Assembly (NCBI RefSeq): GCF_022965805.1
Contig: NC_133101.1
Coordinates: 14,355,054-14,419,053 of the forward strand
Source: Primulina eburnea
Lineage: Eukaryota; Streptophyta; Magnoliopsida; Lamiales; Gesneriaceae
DNA length: 64,000 bases
Reading direction: 5' to 3'
This document shows, in pieces, positions 51,065 through 63,219 of the stretch (position 1 is the first letter of the stretch; the number at the start of each line of letters is the position of its first letter). The notes beneath the pieces were generated by a model. That model did no database searches and was not told the DNA's origin. It worked only from the letters and a program-made list of their open reading frames with translations. Made by a program: the position numbers and the translations under genes.

Positions 51065-51480
51065 TGTTGCGGAATATCACGAACCGGAACCTTCATGTGC
51101 ATTCCAAAAACTTCTAAATAGGAGCTATGTAGAGGTTCAAGCACTTCTAAAACATTCTCCATATTTCATCAATTAAGAGTTTTCTGTGGAATCTTTTGTG
51201 CATAGAATAATCATTTAGAATAGTATAGAATGGAATTAACTAGAATAGTGTAGATCTTAGAACCTCCTAGAGAGTTGATATGTATCGCTTTCATTTTAGA
51301 AAGCTACTAGTATAAATAGGATTAATATAAATAGGATGAAACTCTTATTGTAAACTACCAAGTTTTCAAGCAATATTTCATTTTCTTTCAAAGTTTTCTA
51401 GAAGCATTTTTACTTAAGTCACTTGCACACAAGCACCAAAAGACTTTATCTATGCAGCTTACATAGGTAAACAGATAAAG
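51065..51480 (+). mobile_element. Possible copia solo-LTR fragment
   Basis: Starts TGTTGCGGAATATC. It contains paired ataaatagga TATA-like words (near 51310 and 51328) followed by leader-like sequence, a layout typical of copia LTRs. No 3' boundary or target duplication could be fixed. Confidence 0.35.
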
Positions 51481-51854
51481 TAAATGTCATAATTGTACAA
51501 AACCGTAAAATATTATTAAAATAAAGATCGTTTTACATTAGAGCCAATAAAAACCCAAGCCATAAGTTGGTTCGCTGGACACCTACTCTACAAACACAAA
51601 ATACTAGGAAATTCAAATATCCAACCATATTTTTCCTACCAATTAATAGAATAAACATCCTTCCATGGTAGTTATTATGTATAGGACATATCAGTGGATT
51701 TTAACAGAAGCACCGCAGAAGGAAAAATTGTAAACACAGACCTGCTGACGGAGATAGAGGCCTGTCATAATTCATAGATTGTAAGGGGCTGCTTACTGAG
51801 GATTTCAGTCGAGAGGGTGGACTTTTCATTGACAATTTTTAGAGAGGAATTTCG

Positions 51855-54800
51855 TTATACTGGAGATGGGGAAAGTAAATATTCAGTCTGTAATCTTTGT
51901 AGAAGTATCCCACATAAGGGACAACATGGTGAGAAAGATTTCTTGAAGGCTGAAGATTCGAAAAAAGATTTAAAATTGGAAGGGTATAAAGGCATCGTGA
52001 AAAAAACTAGAGGTGCCAACTTTGAAGCTCGTCTTTGACAACACATGCAAAACCAGGAATATTTAGCAGGGCAAAGTTGCATAGATACAGACCACCGGTA
52101 TAGCTTATGGGTTTGATCAACTCCATTTCCATTCTTCACTCCCGAACAAATGGCGTATTCTATTGATTCAAATGGCACAATTGCTGAACAAAAACTGCAA
52201 TGTTCTTCATATTCAAAACTCTCTCTCCTGTTAATAAAGCAAGAATGGAACCAGCCTTTAGCTAATAGATTGATACAGTATCTTAAGATGCTATTCTATG
52301 TATGTGTGCATGAATGAACCAAAAGAAGTTCAACAAAGATAAAAACATCATGAATTACCTCTTCTTAATTTTACCAACTTTGGCAGCAATAAATTTTAAA
52401 TCATCCTTGACAATTTTCTCATGAAGTGAGATATAGTGCTCCAGTTGTGGCCATTCATCAGGACGCCAACAGCCAACATCGAAAAATTTGTTGGCACATA
52501 TTACAGAAGATCTAAAATGGCAGAAAAATATAAACCAACAAGTATTCTCCGTAGTTCATTTTCACAGCACAACTGCAACTCCTTCCATACATTTGTCTGT
52601 TCCTCTATGGCACTACTGAATCTTTCCAAGTCTTGGTGTTTTCTACTCTCGCTCACCTCATCATTTTTAAGCACAACATGCCTGATGATTACATTGATGA
52701 GGTGCAACTTACGGGTTGAAAGAGTGGGCAAAATTTTAAATGTCGTAGACAAGAACGTAGTACAAATGCCAAAATTTGATCCAAAATAAGATGTCAACCA
52801 TTTCTGCAGAATATGATCTACATAGTTTGGTATCGACTGTTTGAAAGACAAGAGGGCTGCCACAATATCCCAAATGTTCAGAAGCCCACTGAAACTCCCA
52901 CACACACTCAGAGACCATAATATGTTTTTTTCCCACCAAATTAATTCTACCTCAGGGAAACCAGGAAATGATCCGAAATCAATATCAAAACATATATTGG
53001 AGGAAGTGTCCAATTGCTGCCCTCCAATCCAAAGGAGCTCGATAGCAGCTTTCTGAGTTCTGTAAAATTACAATAACATTTATTGGTCAATCAAACATAG
53101 GTAACTGTTTGAACGGTTAGTTCTTATTGCTTCCATTCAGCTTTTGACTAAATCATCAAAATTTTCTTTTAAAGAAATGTGGGTGCTTGTTTGTTGCAAG
53201 CATCTATTCACATGGCAGTTGCTATTTCATAATTTGTTACCAGAAAATATAATTTTAAAAGTTCACCTTTCCTGGTACATGGGATTTAATAAATCATAAT
53301 CAAATCTTCGAGCCTGCAAATAACAGACACCAAACTTCTTAAAACTAGATTTAAGTACATGGGTATCAATGACATCTATTCAGCATAAGGTAAAAGGTGA
53401 CCAAGTGCAAGAAAAGGATCAAGAGATTCCATTACTTAAAGTCATTTCAGTCAACTAAGCTCCTTTTCCTAGGTATTATTATATGACTACTGTTCCGGAG
53501 AGATGAAATTTCGATCTTTCTATTTTCCTCTTTATTTTTATTTTCAGTAAATTTTCTTTATTTTTGTAAAGGGAAAGAAGCAAGATATTGACCAATCTCA
53601 TCTGAAACATAATATGAGTGAAGTAAAAAATCAATTTTTTGGATGGTATGTTATCTAAGAGTTTTCTCAAAATGCTATGAATAGAATTCAGTTTTTTCAT
53701 CAAATCTTGAATCGCTACATCGAGTGACTTTATTGTTTTGACTTAAAATTTGATAAGAAAGAAAAACTAGTACAATATTCATGATAAGTTCATGGACATT
53801 CCAACTATAAGAGAATGGACGGATGGAATATGATACCACAGCAATTGCCAAGCTCCCATGAGATACTGCCAGACCAAATCAAGAATCATATACATATGGA
53901 ACCTGCAGAGAAAATCTAGAGTCTATTGGAAACAAATATGCAAATTTAAAACAGAAGTAAACATGAAAAATTAATGCATACATCCAGGGAGCTATTCAAA
54001 CCAGGAGTATTTGAAGGAATGTGTATTTCCCTTAGTGCTTTCCCAACTAAATTCCACGCTTTCATAGAGTTGTCCTGTTATACATGAACTGATCAAATAA
54101 TCTGGAGGGCTACCAAGCTTTTCAACCTCAAGGCTTTCTGCTTGAGACATTACTTGATAACAAAAGCAATTAACATGGATTTTTTAATTTTTAATATCTG
54201 TTGAACTAACACTCCCTTAATACTAAAATTCATATTTATATCAATAAAACACTTCCTTCAATATTTATTACCTGGCTGTAGCTGTACAAGCAGAGTCCAT
54301 CAAAAGCCCAAGCTAAACCAGTGACCAGATTGTTATTTTACAAGATAAATCAAATGGCATTCCATATGCCAAAAAAGGTATTGAGAACTTACAATGTGGT
54401 CATGCGCACTATAACAGCCAATTATTTCAAATTCATGGCTGGTCATATTCATGTTCCACACTTCAAATGATCCGGATCCTTTACCAATAGCCAAGAACAA
54501 ATTTAGTGGTGTTTGAAGGGGGGCAGTAAATGAAAGTATGGAGACAGGTGCTGAATCAACAGTAATAACCTAATTACACGAGCAATCACAAGTTCCAAAA
54601 TAAGATATAATCAAAGTAGCTGGTCTAAATTTTAAAAAGATAAGTAGCAGACTTTTAGCAGGATATGCTGACCTATCTCAGCAAAGAAAATGAAGCATGA
54701 ACAGTTTCAGATGACTTCAGCAGTTCCTTAACATTCACCTGCCAAATCTTCACTCTATAAACAAAAAGAAGAGGAAAGTCACAAAATTAAATGTTATAAT

Positions 54801-55374
54801 CAAATAAAAGGTAAACCTTATATGTATGTGTGTGTATAATTCAGTAGTTCTAACCCATGTCAAGCAAATGTGCTAGACTTTTGGCTTCGAAAACAGAAAA
54901 ATGTTAATTAGTTACTCACCTCCCATTAGAACTTCCCGTCGCTAAAAGAAGTTGAGGTTTTGAAATTTCAGAGCCATATAAAGCCCAGCAAATAGATGTG
55001 ATGCATGTATCATGTGCCTTAAGAAAGCCACCATTTGATGCTTTACATGGGAGTTCAGGGGTAATGATGGATAAACTCTCTGATGCATCAATTCTCCAGA
55101 ATGAAATTAGACCACATTTCGATCCAGTAGCAAGAATAGAGCAGCAGCACAAGGAGTTATGAGGAATAGAAACCCAATCTTCAGATGTCCTCAGAATCGG
55201 TGACCAAGCCACAATAAGGGGTGTCAGCATTGCATTGCGAGAAGCATATTGTTGTGCCGTTATTAGTTGAACATTGCATTCTTTGATCTTCAGAGGTGTC
55301 CCTTCAGAAACAGATATGGGAATAATTTCCCATGTATTGTTTTCTTTAACATTGTCAAGTTTTTTTTGCAGCAA
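51855..55374 (-). pseudogene. TFIIIC90/GTF3C4-like gene remnant, nine exons
   Basis: Exons on the minus strand: 55374-54920, 54754-54673, 54569-54393, 54325-54272, 54074-53982, 53902-53837, 53313-53267, 53059-52359, 52227-51855. Most junctions are GT...AG and phase-consistent. The protein has WD40-type segments (CSILATGSKCGLISFWR, LLLATGSSNGRVKIW, LFLAIGKGSGSFEVWN) and a C-terminal Cys-rich zf-TFIIIC-like domain (EEHCSFCSAIV, SWFCMCCQRRASKLAP, CPLCGILLQRLQ). Such proteins are subunits of the RNA polymerase III factor TFIIIC. Lesions: TAG closing exon 2 (54675-54673), no AG before exon 4 (TG at 54327-54326), TGA in exon 6 (53881-53879), and a frameshift near 52510 in exon 8. Upstream exons are missing, replaced at 55431 by LTR sequence. 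An intact paralogue elsewhere is likely but unseen. Confidence 0.75.
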
Positions 55375-55430
55375 CTTAATAAAAATAGCAATACATTCAA
55401 TGTAATGGCAGATATCAAATGCACAACTTT

Positions 55431-55751
55431 TGTGAGGGCCCGTTATCCAAATAACGATTTATTAACATGAAATCATAATTAATCAGTAAACAGCGCAAAA
55501 ATGAGTTAAAAATTTGCGTTTGGGCCTATAAAAATTTCGACATGACCTTCGCATAAATAGGACATACCAGAAAATCAAATACTCAAAATACACAACGTAT
55601 GCCCTCAATAAATACAACAGCATAAACATGTGCCAGCTAGACACAAACATGATATATACAAACCCAAAATATCATAGAGCCGACAAGGCTCGATAATACC
55701 ATAATATAATCCTCCAAATATATACATATAATATCTGGGAGACATCAACAC
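55431..55751. mobile_element. Gypsy-like LTR fragment cut by copia F
   Basis: Begins abruptly with TGTGAGGGCCCG after intron sequence of the TFIIIC-like remnant and is interrupted at 55752 by the copia F LTR. The start and the AT-rich body resemble gypsy LTRs. No coding region. Confidence 0.5.
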
Positions 55752-56717
55752 TGTTGGAAGCCAAATTTCGGAGTTTGACAAACTGAAGAAACTAACTGAA
55801 TTGTGAAGACAACTGAATAGTTAAATCAGCTGAACTAATGAAGAAAACTGATCAGTTGGAAACCGATCAGTTAATATATTCAGCTGCATAAGTTTCAGCC
55901 AAAACTGATCTCAACTGAATGCTTCTCGGGAAAGAACATTCAACCAACAAAAGGACATAATAAACAGCAAATGAATATGGAAAGCCGCACCACAATCATT
56001 ACAGCATAGAACAACGTATTTCGGCTACTACAATTAAGACGATGTATTACAATCAATGAAGGATCATTGCCCAACAAATGATGAAGGGGCATTCAACGGA
56101 TACCAGAATTCAAATGCATATCAAAGTGACCGTTAAAAGCGAAGTATAAATATGACTAAAGAACTGTAGAAGAATAACAACGATCACTCAATCTCAAGCT
56201 TGCTGGTACTCTGTCAAAATCTCAGCTCACTCTCATTTGAATTACTCGTAGCAATCAAGGCTACAATCTGAGCTTATTAGCACTCTCTAAAAGTTTTTAG
56301 ATTCAATTGTGCTAATATCAGTTACGTACTGAAAACATTGTGTAAAACTAAGAGTTTCAGTTTTGGCAGTTGTGAGTCCAAACTGAAGTGGGTCTGCACA
56401 AGTGTTGTATTTGATCAAAGTCTTTTAGTAAATATCATATCCTTGTGATAGAAGGGGTGACGTAGGAGTAATTAAATTCTCCGAACATCCAGAAACAACT
56501 CTTGCATATTTCTTTCAGTTTTGTATTCTATCTTTCAGTCAGTTACTTTCCGCAACTACTCCAGTTTAACCGATTGTTATTGACCAACAAGATTCCGAGT
56601 TTCAGTTTGTCACTAAACTGAACTCAAATATTCTTAAAGAACAATTTTAAGTGTGAGTGTTTATTCAACCCCCCCCCCCCCTTCTAAACACTCTTAGTGT
56701 GATAACCGATCCTATCA
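55752..56717 (+). repeat. 5' LTR of copia F (966 bp)
   Basis: TGTTGGAAGC at the start, CCTATCA at the end, PBS 2 nt later. TATA box TATAAATA at 56145-56152. A run of 13 C at 56669-56681 is expanded relative to the 7 in copia A. It contains many aactga/cagtt words, as in the A LTR. Confidence 0.9.
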
Positions 56718-56719
56718 AG

Positions 56720-56731
56720 TGGTATCAGAGC
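56720..56731 (+). other. Primer-binding site of copia F
   Basis: Intact TGGTATCAGAGC, complementary to initiator-Met tRNA, 2 nt from the LTR. Confidence 0.95.
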
Positions 56732-56777
56732 AGTTGAATCTTGTTTTTGAATACTTCTGATCTATAAATCTGTTAGC

Positions 56778-58742
56778 ATGACTTCTTTCAATAAAATTCC
56801 TATGTTCTCAAGAGAAGATTTTGATGACTGGAAAATCAGAATGCAGGCTCACTTAGCTGCACAAGACGATGATATGTGGTTTGTCATAACAGACGGACCC
56901 ATGAAGATTCTGAAAGCAAACACAGCAATAGCCATAACTGAAGGGGCACCACAGAGAATTCAGAAGCCCAAAGAAGAGTGGACAACTGAGGACAAGAGAA
57001 AAGCAAATCTTGACAACGTGGCCAAAGATACTTTATACAAAACATTGGATAAAGCAACCTTCAACAAAATAAAGATGTGCAAAACAGCAAAAGAAATTTG
57101 GGAGAAGTTGATTCAGTTGTATGAAGGAAATGACCAAACAAAAGAAAATGAACTATCTGTTGCTGTCCAGAAATTTGACAATATCAAAATGAAGGTTGGA
57201 GAGTCAATGAATGAGTATGATGAAAGAGTGAGCAGTATTGTAAATGAATTAAATGCACTCGGAAAAGTGCATACTAACAAAGAAGTTGCATTGAAAGTAA
57301 TGAGAGGTCTTCCAAAGGAATGGGACGTCAAAACAATGGCTATGAGAGAATCAAAAGACTTGAACCAGATCGAAATTCATGAACTGTTTGCTGACTTAAA
57401 AGCTTATGAATTTGAATTGCAGAACAGAGAAGGAGAATCATCTACTCCCACAACTACAACTGCTTTAGCAGCTGTCAGAACTGAATCAAATAGTTCAGCT
57501 GAGAAATCTGCTGATCAATTAAGCAGTGATGCAATGTCATTATTCATCAAAAAGTTCAGAAGGTTCATGAGAAAGAACCAAGCAAACTTTCAGAAGCAAT
57601 ACCAGAAAAACAATTCAAAAGAAGAAACAAATGCTTGCTACAATTGTGGCAAAACAGGTCATTACATTGCAGAATATCCTAAACCTAAAAAGGACAGTCA
57701 AGGATCAACTGACAGAAGAAAGAAACCATATGATCATAAAAGAAGGCCCAGAGAAGATAAGAAAACCTACAGAAAGAAACACGAAGTTCTACTAGCTGAA
57801 GAGAGCAAATCCAAATGGGCAGAAACTGATAGTGATGAATCAGAACCAGAAAGTTCATATAGCTCAAGTGATGAAGAGGAAGTCAAATGCCTAATGGCAA
57901 ATCATACTGAAGCAGAATCGACAAGTCAACATGTATTTGATTTTAGTTCAATTGACTTTACAAGAGAAGAACTCATTCTGACATTGCATGATATGGTAAA
58001 TGAGTACCAGAAACTTGCATCATCATTTGAGAAAATAAAATCAAAGCAAAATGATCCCATAGACAACAAAACCAAAACTGATGAATCAGTTGATGAGTTG
58101 AGTCTAAGAAGGGAAATTGCTGAGCTAAAAGAAGAAAGAAAGAAAGATCAGTCACTGATCCAGAAATTGATCTTTGAAAATTCAAAACAGACTGAACTTA
58201 TTCAATCTTGGAATAAGTCGTCTACTGCATTAAATGAGATGCATAATTCACAAAAATCAGCTTCTGACAAAACTGGTTTAGGATTCAGTAATCAAGGAGA
58301 AATGTCTTCAAATGATACACAACCAAAGTTGACAGTAAACAAAGGAAAGTACATTCAATTTGTCAGATCAACAGTAGATCAAGAAAAATTTGAGCCTAGC
58401 AAAATGAATGAACAACCCATTGAAAATATGTATAAGGCCAGAAGACATGGAGTTGGTTATAGTTCAAAAATCTCTACTGACTCAGTAAGTCAGTCATCAA
58501 AAAGGTTTGAAAGGAATCGATCAAATAAATATTCAAATTATCACAACTGCAAACCAGTCCAGAAAAGATACAAACTAAACCATCAGTCAAACCAAGTCAA
58601 AACGCATATTGTGTCATCTGTACAACACACACCTAACACACAGAAGCCGAGAAAAACAATTTGGAACACAGCTACTGGAAAGACAGTTAGACTAATCCAA
58701 GTATGGATTCCAAAGGGACTAATAAGTCATGGACCCAAATAG
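56778..58742 (+). CDS. Copia F gag, intact, 654 aa
   Basis: Gag of the SIRE type: N-terminal MTSFNKIPMFSREDFDDW, a UBN2-like capsid domain at about residues 15-225, then a knuckle at 287-300. Its ligands read C287, C290, H295, Y300, so the fourth ligand is Tyr (TAT at 57675-57677). A basic stretch follows, then an acidic Ser/Asp/Glu segment at about 345-375, a predicted coiled-coil-like Lys/Glu-rich part at about 415-475 and a basic Asn/Gln-rich tail. It ends at TAG 58740-58742; pol begins in another frame at 58729. The start is the first ATG after the PBS. It would assemble cytoplasmic particles. Confidence 0.9.
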   Translation: MTSFNKIPMFSREDFDDWKIRMQAHLAAQDDDMWFVITDGPMKILKANTAIAITEGAPQRIQKPKEEWTTEDKRKANLDNVAKDTLYKTLDKATFNKIKMCKTAKEIWEKLIQLYEGNDQTKENELSVAVQKFDNIKMKVGESMNEYDERVSSIVNELNALGKVHTNKEVALKVMRGLPKEWDVKTMAMRESKDLNQIEIHELFADLKAYEFELQNREGESSTPTTTTALAAVRTESNSSAEKSADQLSSDAMSLFIKKFRRFMRKNQANFQKQYQKNNSKEETNACYNCGKTGHYIAEYPKPKKDSQGSTDRRKKPYDHKRRPREDKKTYRKKHEVLLAEESKSKWAETDSDESEPESSYSSSDEEEVKCLMANHTEAESTSQHVFDFSSIDFTREELILTLHDMVNEYQKLASSFEKIKSKQNDPIDNKTKTDESVDELSLRREIAELKEERKKDQSLIQKLIFENSKQTELIQSWNKSSTALNEMHNSQKSASDKTGLGFSNQGEMSSNDTQPKLTVNKGKYIQFVRSTVDQEKFEPSKMNEQPIENMYKARRHGVGYSSKISTDSVSQSSKRFERNRSNKYSNYHNCKPVQKRYKLNHQSNQVKTHIVSSVQHTPNTQKPRKTIWNTATGKTVRLIQVWIPKGLISHGPK

Positions 58743-61700
58743 ATATGGGTACCAAATCATATTATGTATGTGCTTGCAGGTAACAGGTACAGATAAAAAT
58801 TCAATATGGTATTTGGACAGCGGTTGCTCAAGACATGTAACAGGAGATGCAAGTATGCTATCTCAACTGACCAAATATAGTGGTCCAAACATCAGCTTCG
58901 GAGATAATTCCAAAGGTAAAACCGTGGGTAAGGGTAAGATTATCCATGGTAACTTTACTATTAAAGATGTTTTATTGGTAGAAAATCTAAAGTATAACTT
59001 GATTAGTATAAGTCAGTTACGCGACAATGGATTTTTAGTACAATTTGACAAAGACTCATGCTCAGTTAAAACATCAACTGATGAAATCATACTAACTGGC
59101 AAACGATGTGGAAACACATATAAAGTCAGTTGGAATGAACAGCCTCATGCACCAGTCTGCTTCATTGCTTCAAATTCATCTCAAAACTGGTTGTGGCATA
59201 AAAGGTAAAATCATTTGAACTTTAAATCCATTGCTTATCTGAGTAAACATGAACTTGTAACTGGTCTGCCCAAAATAAATTTCTCAAAAGAAAAACTTTG
59301 CTCAGCATGTCAGTATGGTAAACAAGTACGATCTTCTTTCAAAAACAAGGGCTGTAAATCTTCATCCCGATGCTTAGAACTATTGCACATGGATCTCTTC
59401 GGTCCAATACCAGTCATGAGCTTAGGGGGAATGAAATACACCCTGGTGGTCGTAGATGACTTTTCAAGATTTACTTGGGTTATATTTCTAAAATCCAAAG
59501 ACCATACGGCTGCACAACTGATCAAACTCTTCAAAAGACTTTTAAATGAAAAATCAGTTGGGATTGATCGAATCAGATCTGATCGAGGAACTGAATTCAT
59601 CAATCAAACACTTTCAAACTTTCTAGAAAATGCTGGAATCAAGCATGAGCTCTCAGCAGCAAGAACTCCTCAGCAAAACGGTGTAGCTGAGAGAAGAAAT
59701 CGGACCCTAAAAGAAGCTGCTAGAACAATTCTTGCTGATTCTGGGATTTCTCAAAGATTTTGGGCAGAGGCATTAAACACTGCATGTTACACTCAGAACA
59801 GATCGATGATTAATAAGAATCATATGAAAACACCATATGAGATCTGGCATGGAAGAAAAAGTATAATCACCTATTTCAAAATATTTGGCTGTAGATGTTT
59901 CATTCATGATAATGGTAAAAATTACCTAAAGGCATTTGATGTCAAATCTGCAGAAGGAATTTCCTTGGATATTCATCAGTTAGTATAGCTTATAGAGTCT
60001 TTAATAAGAAAACCTTAAATGTTGAAGAATCTGCGCATGTTAATTTTCATGAAAATGCACTAACTGATAAGCCAACTGATCAAGTTGAGCTAGCTGATCG
60101 ATTGACAGATATTAGTTTGGACGACGATGATGAAGATGAAAGTCATAACAATCAAGACATCTTCCAAACACCAGAACCAGAGATTTTAGATCAACTAAAT
60201 GAGCACGAAGTCAATGAAAACAATCAGTTATTAAAGGAAACTGATAACATTCAAATACCAGCTGCTGAGACATCAACTGAAGCTGAAAATTGCACTCAGA
60301 TGCCAACTGAAGAAGTTGCTGATCCAACAAATACAGAATACAGATGGAGAAAATCACATCCACCTCATCTGGTAATAGGAAATCCATCTGATCCTGTAAG
60401 AACTCGCAATCAAATGTTAAATTTATTTATTCACTCAGCTTTTGTCTCACAACTGGAACCAAAGAAAACTGATGAAGCTCTTGCTGATCCCAACTAGGTA
60501 AATGCTATGCAAGAAGAGCTGAATCAGTTCACTCACAATAACGTCTGGAACTTAGTTTCAAGACCAACTTCAAAAACCATTATAGGTACGAAATGGGTTT
60601 ACAGGAATAAACTAAACGAGGATGGCTCTGTTATACGCAACAAAGCAAGACGAGTAGCACAGGGATATAAGCAAGAAGAAGGAATTGACTATGATGAGAC
60701 GTATGCTCCAGTTGCAAGATTGGAAGCAATCAGGATATTTCTTGCTTATGCATCTCACAAAAACTTCAAAGTTTATCAGATGGATGTGAAAAGTGCATTC
60801 CTAAATGGTCAATTACAGGAAGAAGTATATGTCGAACAACCTCCAGGTTTTATTAATCACAAATTTCCTGATCATGTATATTATTTAAACAAAGCATTAT
60901 ATGGTCTTAAACAAACTCTCAGAGCTTGGTACGAAACTCTTTCAAAATTCCTAACTGATCATGATTTTTCAGTAGGATCAGTTGATAAGACCTTATTCAA
61001 ATTTACTAAAAATAATCATATCTTATTAGTTCAAATTTATGTTGATGATATATTTTTTGGGTCAACTAACCCCAAATTGTGTGAAAAGTTTGCTAAGTTA
61101 ATGCAGGATAAATTTGAAATGAGTATGATGGGTGAACTGACATTCTTTCTTGGACTGCAAGTAAAGCAACTGGAAACTGGTATATTCATTAGTCAAACAA
61201 AATATACAAAGGAGCAGCTAAAGAAATTTGGTATGGAATCATGTTCAGCAGCAACAACTCCCATGAGCTCATTAGTTAAACTAGACATTCACGAAGGGGG
61301 AATATCAGTAGAAGCGACATTATACAGAGGGTTAATAGGTTCATTGCTATACCTAACAGCCAGTCGCCCTGATATTGTTTTTGTTGTTTGTATGTGTGCC
61401 AGATTTTAAGCAAACCCTAAGCAATCACATTTCTCAGCAGCCAAAAGAATTCTGAGATATCTTAAGGATACACAAAATGTTTGATTATGGTATTCCAAAG
61501 ACTCCACCTTCAATTTAGTTGGATACTCAGATGCAGATTATGCAGGATGTAAGCTTGATCGCAAAAGTATAAGTGGATCTTGTCAGTTTTTAGGAGATAG
61601 ACTGATTTCTTGGTTCAGCAAGAAACAGACATCTATAGCTACATCAACAACTGAAGTAGAATATCTTGCTGCTGGTAGCTGCTGTGCACAACTGATTTGG

Positions 61701-61982
61701 ATTCAGCAACAACTGAAGGATTATGGAGTCAAGTCAACTGAATCGCCCATATTTTGTGATAATACAAGCACAATAGCAATTACTTATAATCCAGTTTTTC
61801 ACTCAAGGACCAAGCATATAGATGTCAGACATCACTTTATCAGGGATCATGCTTTGAAGAAGGATATTCGACTAGAATATATTTCAACTGAACAGCAAGC
61901 AGCTGACATCTTCACAAAACCACTACCCGAGGCTAAGTTTTCTTATTTTAGAAATATACTTGGTTTAATTGAGTTGTCTTAG
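58729..61982 (+). pseudogene. Copia F pol (protease, integrase, RT, RNase H), decayed
   Basis: Domain order: protease (DSGCSRH near 58815), gag-pre-integrase (WHKR...NH, CSACQYGK), integrase core (HMDLFGP, RSDRGTEF, GVAERRN, in all about 59380-59700), acidic linker, RT with YVDD (61038-61049), RNase H (SDADYAGCKLDRKS) ending at TAG 61980-61982. Lesions: TAA at 59206-59208, a 1-bp frameshift near 59965, TAG at 60495-60497 in place of Trp, TAA at 61407-61409 in place of Gln, TGA at 61482-61484. The domains stay recognisable but no full polyprotein can be made. It overlaps the end of gag by 14 nt in a different frame. Confidence 0.93.
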
Positions 61983-62057
61983 AAATTATTAATTTTGCTT
62001 CACTAACAGAATTATATGCAGAAAATAAGAACACAACAAATCAAAAATAACATTTTA

Positions 62058-62480
62058 TTACGCATACCAACGTTCCCAGTTTACAGAACATATCATGGCA
62101 TCAACTGAATCAAGCCATGCTCTAACCCAATCATTTAATTCATAAATTCGAACTCTAGCAAATGCCCTAGATTTCGAAATCCTATCAACAACATGCCACT
62201 CCTTCCACAACAACGCCTCCAAAAGACAATTGTCTTCAACCAAATCTCTAACATGCCTAACTTCAAAACGTGCAAGATACTTCAGTGCTCTTGCCTCTTG
62301 AGCACGAGTAGGAATAGCACCACTGTCACTAACCCTCTTCAATTCATGAATTTTCTCCCATTTTATCAACACCTTTTGCAGGACATATCTTTACATCTTT
62401 CTTTTGATATTTGCTAAACGAGGAGCTGATTGCTCAGTCACATGGACATGAGTGCTGCTGCATGTATCAGAATCGGACAT
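62058..62480 (-). pseudogene. Antisense gene 1 of copia F, one stop
   Basis: Read from ATG 62480 (MSDSDTCSS start), the frame has a single TAA at codon 30 (62393-62391) and is otherwise open to 62058, about 140 codons. An internal restart would begin near 62372. From its W-E-K-I-H-E-L motif onward it aligns without gaps over 87 residues with antisense gene 2, 23 identical (including W1, E2, E6, L7, S13, G14, K53, E54, R60-I61-S62, W78, W82). It is helix-like, charged and Leu/Trp-rich, with no signal peptide. I do not recognise the family. It lies opposite to the element's own transcription, between pol and the 3' end. Confidence 0.7.
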
Positions 62481-62530
62481 ATTAAAATATTTTGAACTGA
62501 TATTGCATCACATTCTAATCACTATCATCT

Positions 62531-62540
62531 TATTTATAGG
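62531..62540 (-). promoter_or_regulatory. TATA box of antisense gene 1
   Basis: CCTATAAATA on the minus strand, first T of TATAAATA at 62538, exactly 58 nt from the ATG at 62480. CTCTTCAGCTT (complement of 62556-62566) lies just upstream, as at gene 2. Confidence 0.7.
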
Positions 62541-62770
62541 AAAGAGACATTGGAGAAGCTGAAGAGTCTCAAGTCAATTAAAGCGCCTTTCACACTTACC
62601 AAGGATTTTTTTTAACTGAAACCAGTTTAATTTTTTTTCGTTTAAATAAGTATCAGTTAATACTCAACTTCTGACAGTTAGTCTCACAATCAGTTTATTT
62701 GTTTAAATATCACAACTGATGAGATATATCATTTGCAAAAAAACAAAATTAAAACCAAATAGTGATTTCA

Positions 62771-63169
62771 TTATCTATAAATGTTGGTCTGGATTACATC
62801 ATCATACTCTTCCTCCACAACCATTATCCAAAATTTCAACCAAACAGATAAAGAAGAAGGAGCAGTCATGATAAAGCTGTGAGACAAAGATATGCGCCTC
62901 AGGATCTTCAATTCCTTGCGGAGCATCAGCTGATACATGTGACCGTCTTTGAAAACGTCCACCCACACAGCAATATTCAAGTGCCTTCGCACTTTATTCA
63001 GCTCCGCCACCAATTCATGAGTGGTGGCCTCACCAGAATTGTATAAGAGCTCAAGCTCTTGCAATCGCTCCCAGTAACGCAGATTCTCATAGAAGACTTC
63101 GTCTTCTATCTGGATCTTCCTGGCCTCAACAGAAAAAGGAGAAAGATTCGAACCACTTGCATCTGCCAT
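62771..63169 (-). CDS. Antisense gene 2 of copia F, open, 132 aa
   Basis: Starts at ATG 63169 (MADASGSNLS), the first ATG after its TATA box. It is a predicted helical protein with charged heptad-like stretches (WERLQELELLYNSGEA near residue 33, LNKVRRHL near 57, KELKILRRISLS near 85) and a Trp-rich C-terminal part (VWLKFWIMVVEEEY). It is paralogous to antisense gene 1, 689 bp away. No catalytic motif, zinc ligands or clear membrane span are seen. Function unknown. Antisense extra ORFs are known in plant LTR retrotransposons, so a regulatory or accessory role is possible but unproven. Confidence 0.72.
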   Translation of the reverse strand: MADASGSNLSPFSVEARKIQIEDEVFYENLRYWERLQELELLYNSGEATTHELVAELNKVRRHLNIAVWVDVFKDGHMYQLMLRKELKILRRISLSHSFIMTAPSSLSVWLKFWIMVVEEEYDDVIQTNIYR

Positions 63170-63219
63170 CTCTTACTCTTGAATATTTTTAATATGAAAG
63201 AAACTAACTGTGTTATTTC

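Noticed and set aside
51855..52178. Separate small zinc-finger protein
   Set aside because: It is the last exon of the TFIIIC-like remnant: a splice acceptor at 52229-52228 joins it in phase to 52359.
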